Part shown: piece after piece, positions 30,761 through 34,924 of the stretch
How the letters are laid out: every line of letters starts with the position of its first letter
Position numbering within the stretch: position 1 is the first letter of the stretch
NCBI GenBank assembly: GCA_046263055.1
Contig: JBHELO010000029.1
Span: 1-34,924, forward strand
Direction of reading: 5' to 3'
DNA from: DATAQC01 sp046263055
GTDB taxonomy: Bacteria > Actinomycetota > Acidimicrobiia > Acidimicrobiales > AC-14
Length of the DNA stretch: 34,924 nt
Notes under the pieces: model-generated
The model's database searches: none
The model's input: the letters and a program-made list of their open reading frames with translations, nothing else
Told to the model about the DNA's origin: nothing
Translations under genes and position numbers: made by a program

Positions 30761-33489
30761 TAGCCCCCCGCCCCCCGACTGCGGTTGACCGTCTCCACCC
30801 GTACCTCGGTCACGGCCGACGAGGCGTCGATCAGGTCGGCGGCGCCCTCGCCGGGCTGGTTGAAGTCGACGGCGGCCGAGCCCCTGGGCACGCCCGAGTC
30901 GGCGGCGGCGGTGAGCACCAGGGCCGCCCGGGTGGACGCCACCCGCACCAGGTCGCCGGGGCGGATGCCGAGGCGGGAGAGGTCGTGGGGGTTGGCCCGC
31001 AGGCGGGTGCCGGCGGCCAGCGGGGCGAGCGACGGCGACCGGGCCACGGTGACGCCGCCGTCGTAGGCCAACCGGGTGGTGACCAGGCGCAGCGAGTACG
31101 CGTCCACCGGCCGGGGGACGGGGGCGGCCCCGGTGCCCTCGAAGCGCAGGAGCGCGGGCTGCTCGAGGCCGGACAGGGGACCGCCGACGCCTCCGGTACC
31201 TCCGTCTGGCGCCACTGGCGGCCCGCCCGGCGTGAGCGTGGCGGTGGAGCGGGCGGGCTCGGGGCGGGGCTGGAGGGTGTCGCCCTGGGTCCGGGCGGCC
31301 CGCACCTCGATCTGCTCGACCGGGCGGCCCAAGTCGCTGCCGGAATCGTCGCCCTCGCCCACCGGCACGACCAGGCCGTCGCGGTTTTCCTTGGCGGCCA
31401 GGCGCTCGGGCGTGAGACCCCGGTGCGACGGGGCGACGGCGGCGATCTCGGCGGCGATGCCGTCGAGGGTGTCGAAGCCGGGGTCGGCGCCCATGCGCAG
31501 GGCCAGCTCGGCGGCGATCATCCAGTCGGGGCGGGCGGTGCCGGGGGCGGTCACCTTCTGGCCCAGCCGGGTGACCCGGCCCTCCAGGTTGGTGGTGGTG
31601 CCCGGCCGCTCGGCCCAGGCGGCAGCGGGCAGCACCACGTCGGCGTGGAGGGCGGCATCGGTGAGGAAGAGGTCGACGACCACCGTGAAGCCCACGCCGG
31701 CCATGGCCCGCCGGGCCAGGGTGCGGTCGGGGAAGTCGGACACGGGGTCGACGCCCACCAGCACCATCCCCTGGATCCGGTTGGCGGCGGCCGCCCCCAG
31801 GATGCCGAGGGCGTCCAGCCCCCGCGCCGGCGGCAGGGAACCCCAGGCCTTCTCATACCAGCGCCGGCCGGCGTCCAGGGACACCCGCCCGGGAAGCACG
31901 CCGGGCGCCAAGCCCATGTCCAGGGCGCCGTGCACGTTGCCCCGGCGCAGGGCGGACAGCACCTTCACGTCCGGGAGGCCGGCCACCAGCACGCCCATGG
32001 CCTCGGTGGTGGCGGCCGCCGACTCGGCCAGGGACGGGCGACCGGCCACCACCACGACGGGGCCCGAGGCAACCACATTGGCCACCTCGGCCAGGTCCGA
32101 GGCGGCCACGCCGCCCGGGGACTGCGACGCAGGCTCCCGACCGGCGACTGCGTCCAGCAGGGCCCGGGCCACCGCAGGGGCCTCGCCGGGGCGGTGCAGG
32201 AGGGTCCACCTGGCGTAGCGGCTGAGGCCGGTGGACTGGGGCACGATCTCGATCAGCGGTACGCCGCCGTCGAGGGCGGCCTGGCGGAGGCGCAGGTACA
32301 GGACCGGCAGCTCCTCCTTGATGTCGGGCGCCAGGAGCACGACGGCGGCGGCCCGGGAGGTGTCGTCGATCGTGGCCCGGGGGACGCCGAGGACGGCCTC
32401 GGCGGGCAAGCCGTCGGCCAACTGGCAGTCGACGTTGTCGGTGCCCAGCACGCCCTTGGCCACCTTGGCCCAGGCGTAGGCGTCCTCGTTGGGGAGGCGG
32501 GCCCCGCCGAGCACGGCCAGCGCCTTGGCCCCGTGCACGTCGCGGACCTGGCCCAGCCCGTCGGCCGCCGCCTGCAGGGCCTGGTTCCAGGTGGCCTCCA
32601 CCAGGTCGTCGCCCTTGCGCACCATGGGCGTGGTGAGGCGGCCCTCGCCGGCGGCCGCCTCGTAGCCGAAGCGCCCCTTGTCGCAGAGCCACCCGTGGTT
32701 GACGGGGTCGCTGTCGATCCCGAGGTTGCGCACCACCCGGTTGGCCGACGACTGCACGGCCATGCGGCAGCCCACCGCGCAGGCCGTGCAGGTGGACTCC
32801 ACCACCTCCAGGTCCCACGGGCGGGCCCGGAAGCGGTAGGGGGTGGCGGTGAGGGCGCCCACCGGGCAGAGCTGCACGATGTTGGCGCTGAAGTTGGAGC
32901 GGAAGGGCTCCTCGGGGAAGATGCCGACCTCGGTGCCGTCGGCCCGGCCCACGAAGTCGATGAACGGGTCGCCGGCGATCTCGTCGGCGAAGCGGGTGCA
33001 GCGGGCGCACTGGATGCAGCGCTCGCGGTCCAGGGCCACCAGCGAGTTGACCGGGATGGGCTTGGCCCAGTGGCGCTTCTCCTCCACGAAGCGGCTCTCC
33101 CCGGGGCCGAAGGCGAAGGTCTGGTCCTGTAACGGGCACTCGCCACCCCGGTCGCACACCGGGCAGTCCAGGGGATGGTTGATGAGCAGGAACTCGAGCA
33201 CGCCGTCCTGGGCCTTCTTCACCTTCTCGGAGGTGGTGACCACCTCTTGGCCGTCCGCCACCGGCACGTAGCACGAGGGCATCAGGGCGAAGCCCCGGGG
33301 CCCCTTCACCTCCACCAGACACATGCGGCACATGCCCACCGGCTTCATCCGGGGGTGCCAACAGAACCGGGGGATGTAGATGCCAGCGCGCTCGGCGGCG
33401 GCGATGATCATGTCGCCCTTGCGGGCCTCCACCTGCTGGCCGTCAACGGTGATGGCGACCGCGGTGTCCGGCTCCGCCGGGGCGGTCAT
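30760..33489 (-). CDS. nuoG: NADH-quinone oxidoreductase subunit G
   Basis: A 909-residue subunit of the NADH module. Cluster ligands by position: N1b C43, C54, C57, C73; N5 H105, C109, C112, C118; N4 C158, C161, C164, C208; and an intact N7 site C234-x2-C237-x3-C241-x27-C269, found in some bacterial NuoG and lost in mitochondria. A molybdopterin-oxidoreductase-like domain follows (from about 280), then a Pro/Gly/Thr-rich linker (about 740-790) and a molydopterin-dinucleotide-binding-like C-terminal domain (RLRANPHDLSRLGIRPGDLV), so it is one of the longer NuoG forms. The ATG at 33489 overlaps the nuoF stop by four bases. It is the only nuoG in the window. Confidence 0.95.
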   Translation of the reverse strand: MTAPAEPDTAVAITVDGQQVEARKGDMIIAAAERAGIYIPRFCWHPRMKPVGMCRMCLVEVKGPRGFALMPSCYVPVADGQEVVTTSEKVKKAQDGVLEFLLINHPLDCPVCDRGGECPLQDQTFAFGPGESRFVEEKRHWAKPIPVNSLVALDRERCIQCARCTRFADEIAGDPFIDFVGRADGTEVGIFPEEPFRSNFSANIVQLCPVGALTATPYRFRARPWDLEVVESTCTACAVGCRMAVQSSANRVVRNLGIDSDPVNHGWLCDKGRFGYEAAAGEGRLTTPMVRKGDDLVEATWNQALQAAADGLGQVRDVHGAKALAVLGGARLPNEDAYAWAKVAKGVLGTDNVDCQLADGLPAEAVLGVPRATIDDTSRAAAVVLLAPDIKEELPVLYLRLRQAALDGGVPLIEIVPQSTGLSRYARWTLLHRPGEAPAVARALLDAVAGREPASQSPGGVAASDLAEVANVVASGPVVVVAGRPSLAESAAATTEAMGVLVAGLPDVKVLSALRRGNVHGALDMGLAPGVLPGRVSLDAGRRWYEKAWGSLPPARGLDALGILGAAAANRIQGMVLVGVDPVSDFPDRTLARRAMAGVGFTVVVDLFLTDAALHADVVLPAAAWAERPGTTTNLEGRVTRLGQKVTAPGTARPDWMIAAELALRMGADPGFDTLDGIAAEIAAVAPSHRGLTPERLAAKENRDGLVVPVGEGDDSGSDLGRPVEQIEVRAARTQGDTLQPRPEPARSTATLTPGGPPVAPDGGTGGVGGPLSGLEQPALLRFEGTGAAPVPRPVDAYSLRLVTTRLAYDGGVTVARSPSLAPLAAGTRLRANPHDLSRLGIRPGDLVRVASTRAALVLTAAADSGVPRGSAAVDFNQPGEGAADLIDASSAVTEVRVETVNRSRGAGG

Positions 33490-34826
33490 GGCGCCGCCGC
33501 CACCGGCACGGACGTGCCGACCGGCGGGCCGAACGGACAACGGCCCTCGTCGATGTGGGCCAGGAACTCGTCACGGAACATGCGGATGGCGGAGGTTATC
33601 GAGGACGGGATGGACGGGCCGAGGACGCAGATGGTGGTCTTCTGCGGGGGCCACGAGAGGCCGGGGGCGATGTTGTCGCAGACGTCGAGCAGGAGGTCGA
33701 GGTCGCTGCGGCGCCCGGCCCCCAGCTCGATGCGGTTCATGATCTTGTCGAGCCAGCCGCCGCCCTCCCGGCACGGCGTGCACTGCCCGCACGACTCGCG
33801 ATGGAAGAAGCGGGTGATCCGCCACGCCGCCCGCACCATGCAGGTGGTGTCGTCCATGACCACCACCGAGCCGGAGCCCAGCATGGAGCCGGCCTTGGCG
33901 ACCGCGTCCTGGTCGAGGGGCATGTCCACCTGGTCGGGGCCGAACCAGGGCGCCGACGCCCCGCCCGGCACGAAGGCCTTGAGGGTGTTGTCGTCGCGGA
34001 TCCCGCCCCCCAGGCGGGGGTCGTAGATCAGGTCGGCGAAGGTGGTCTTGGACATCTCGATCTCGTAGTTGGCCGGGCGCTTGACGTGGCCGGAGAGCGA
34101 GAAGAGCCGCGTGCCGGTGGAGCGTCCCTCGCCCAGGGCGGCGAAGGCGGCCCCTCCGTTGAGGACGATCCACGGCAGGTTGGAGACGGTCTCCACGTTG
34201 TTGACGACGGTGGGCTTGGCGTACAGGCCGACGGCGGCCGGAAAGTAGGGCGGCTTGTCGCGGGGGTAGCCGCGCTTGCCCTCTAGGCTCTCAAGCAGGG
34301 CCGTCTCCTCGCCGCAGATGTAGGCGCCGGCGCCGGGGTGCACGACGATGTCGAGGGAGAAGCCCGAGCCCAGGATGTCGCGGCCCACCACGCCTGCCGC
34401 GTAGGCCTCGTTGAGGGCGGCCTGCAGGCGCTCGATGCCGAGGGCGAACTCACCCCGCACGAAGATGAAGGCCTGCGACGCCCCCACCGCATAGGCGCAG
34501 ATGAGGGTGCCCTCGATGATCTGGTGGGGGTCGTTCTCCAGGAGCATGTGGTCCTTGAAGGTGCACGGCTCGCTCTCGTCGCCGTTGATCACCAGGTAGG
34601 CGGGCCGGGCCTTGCCGAGCATGGACCACTTCTTGCCGGCTTCGAAGCCGGCCCCGCCCCGGCCCAGGATGTTGGCGGTGACCACCTCCGAGGAGATGTC
34701 GCCGGGCTGCATGGTGAGGGCCTTCCGCCAGCCCTCGTAGCCGCCGTTGCGCACGTAGGTGGCCATGGTCCACGAGTCGGCCAGGCCGTGGCGGCCGGTG
34801 ACGATGGCCGGTGCGTCGGTGATCAC
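33486..34826 (-). CDS. nuoF: NADH-quinone oxidoreductase subunit F (NADH/FMN site)
   Basis: A 446-residue subunit that oxidises NADH. The FMN/NADH loop GRGGAGFEAGKKW (55-67), YVVHPG-like IVVHPGAGAYICGEETALLE, SLEGKRGYPRDKPPYFPA and the N3 cluster ligands C346-x2-C349-x2-C352 with C400 are all present, so the enzyme looks catalytically complete. The GTG at 34826 overlaps the stop of the upstream gene by four bases (GTGA), giving translational coupling. ATGA overlap with nuoG follows. No second nuoF is present near cluster 1. Confidence 0.96.
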   Translation of the reverse strand: MITDAPAIVTGRHGLADSWTMATYVRNGGYEGWRKALTMQPGDISSEVVTANILGRGGAGFEAGKKWSMLGKARPAYLVINGDESEPCTFKDHMLLENDPHQIIEGTLICAYAVGASQAFIFVRGEFALGIERLQAALNEAYAAGVVGRDILGSGFSLDIVVHPGAGAYICGEETALLESLEGKRGYPRDKPPYFPAAVGLYAKPTVVNNVETVSNLPWIVLNGGAAFAALGEGRSTGTRLFSLSGHVKRPANYEIEMSKTTFADLIYDPRLGGGIRDDNTLKAFVPGGASAPWFGPDQVDMPLDQDAVAKAGSMLGSGSVVVMDDTTCMVRAAWRITRFFHRESCGQCTPCREGGGWLDKIMNRIELGAGRRSDLDLLLDVCDNIAPGLSWPPQKTTICVLGPSIPSSITSAIRMFRDEFLAHIDEGRCPFGPPVGTSVPVAAAP

Positions 34827-34924
34827 AGCTTGCCCCCCTCGGGATCGGTGTGGGAGGTGCCCTCGCCGGCCCGGCGGATGGCCTGGGCCTGCTGCTGCGC
34901 CCCGGCGGTGGCCCGGGGGTGGGC
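34823..34924 (-). CDS. nuoE: Probable NuoE C-terminal tail (5' part outside the window)
   Basis: The frame upstream of nuoF is open to the window edge and stops at TGA 34823-34825. The 33 visible residues (AHPRATAGAQQQAQAIRRAG then EGTSHTDPEGGKL) are a low-complexity tail with no diagnostic motif. The call rests on position: nuoE almost always precedes nuoF, and the four-base overlap shows a co-translated gene. Confidence 0.6.
   Translation of the reverse strand, partial: AHPRATAGAQQQAQAIRRAGEGTSHTDPEGGKL

Noticed and set aside
1..34924. Insertion sequences, prophage, toxin-antitoxin or defence systems
   Set aside because: No transposase, integrase, phage structural gene, nuclease pair or terminal repeats were seen apart from the DUF222/HNH remnant.

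Overview
This is a very GC-rich stretch of an actinomycete-like chromosome: GTG and TTG starts are common, third codon positions are mostly G or C, and genes often overlap by 1-10 nt. Gene content (two complex I clusters, a MidA-type methyltransferase, an M23 peptidase with signal peptide, a small globin, a DUF222/HNH remnant) fits Actinomycetota. An Acidimicrobiia-like lineage is my guess only; no 16S or marker gene here proves it.

Layout. Positions 1-2400 are poorly preserved: the end of a GNAT acetyltransferase, about 600 bp with no recognisable gene, a DUF6159-like membrane protein gene broken by a frameshift, and a possibly frameshifted zinc-ribbon-like gene with a 15-bp tandem repeat. 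From 2435 to 5820 are a dienelactone-hydrolase-like gene whose 3' end runs antisense into a tRNA-Tyr gene, yajQ, an M23 peptidase gene and htpX. acsA (acetyl-CoA synthetase) follows, with a 27-bp tandem repeat array upstream of it. From 9263 to 16659 (minus strand) lies a first complex I cluster, nuoHIJKLMN, followed by midA. Between 16660 and 19537 (plus strand) are a DUF222/HNH remnant, a RibD/DHFR-fold reductase gene and a compact cluster of five small one-helix membrane proteins around a truncated haemoglobin. From 19708 to the right edge (minus strand) is a second complex I cluster, transcribed as nuo(E)FGHIJKLMN and then nuoABCD.

How it works together. The second cluster encodes a complete 14-subunit NADH:quinone oxidoreductase, if the partial gene at the right edge is nuoE, but its ABCD module sits after nuoN instead of before nuoE. 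The first cluster encodes a second membrane arm plus the NuoI ferredoxin, without nuoA-G. The glutamates and lysines expected for proton pumping are present in L, M, N and K of both sets. MidA is the bacterial relative of NDUFAF7, which methylates the NuoD homologue in mitochondria, so its place next to nuoN fits a role in complex I maturation. The globin/small-membrane-protein cluster lies between the two complex I clusters and has no function I can name.

The most interesting items are the globin plus small membrane protein cluster, the NADH-module-free second complex I arm with MidA, and a dispersed palindromic repeat with one copy inserted in frame inside midA and another at the nuoN/nuoA junction.
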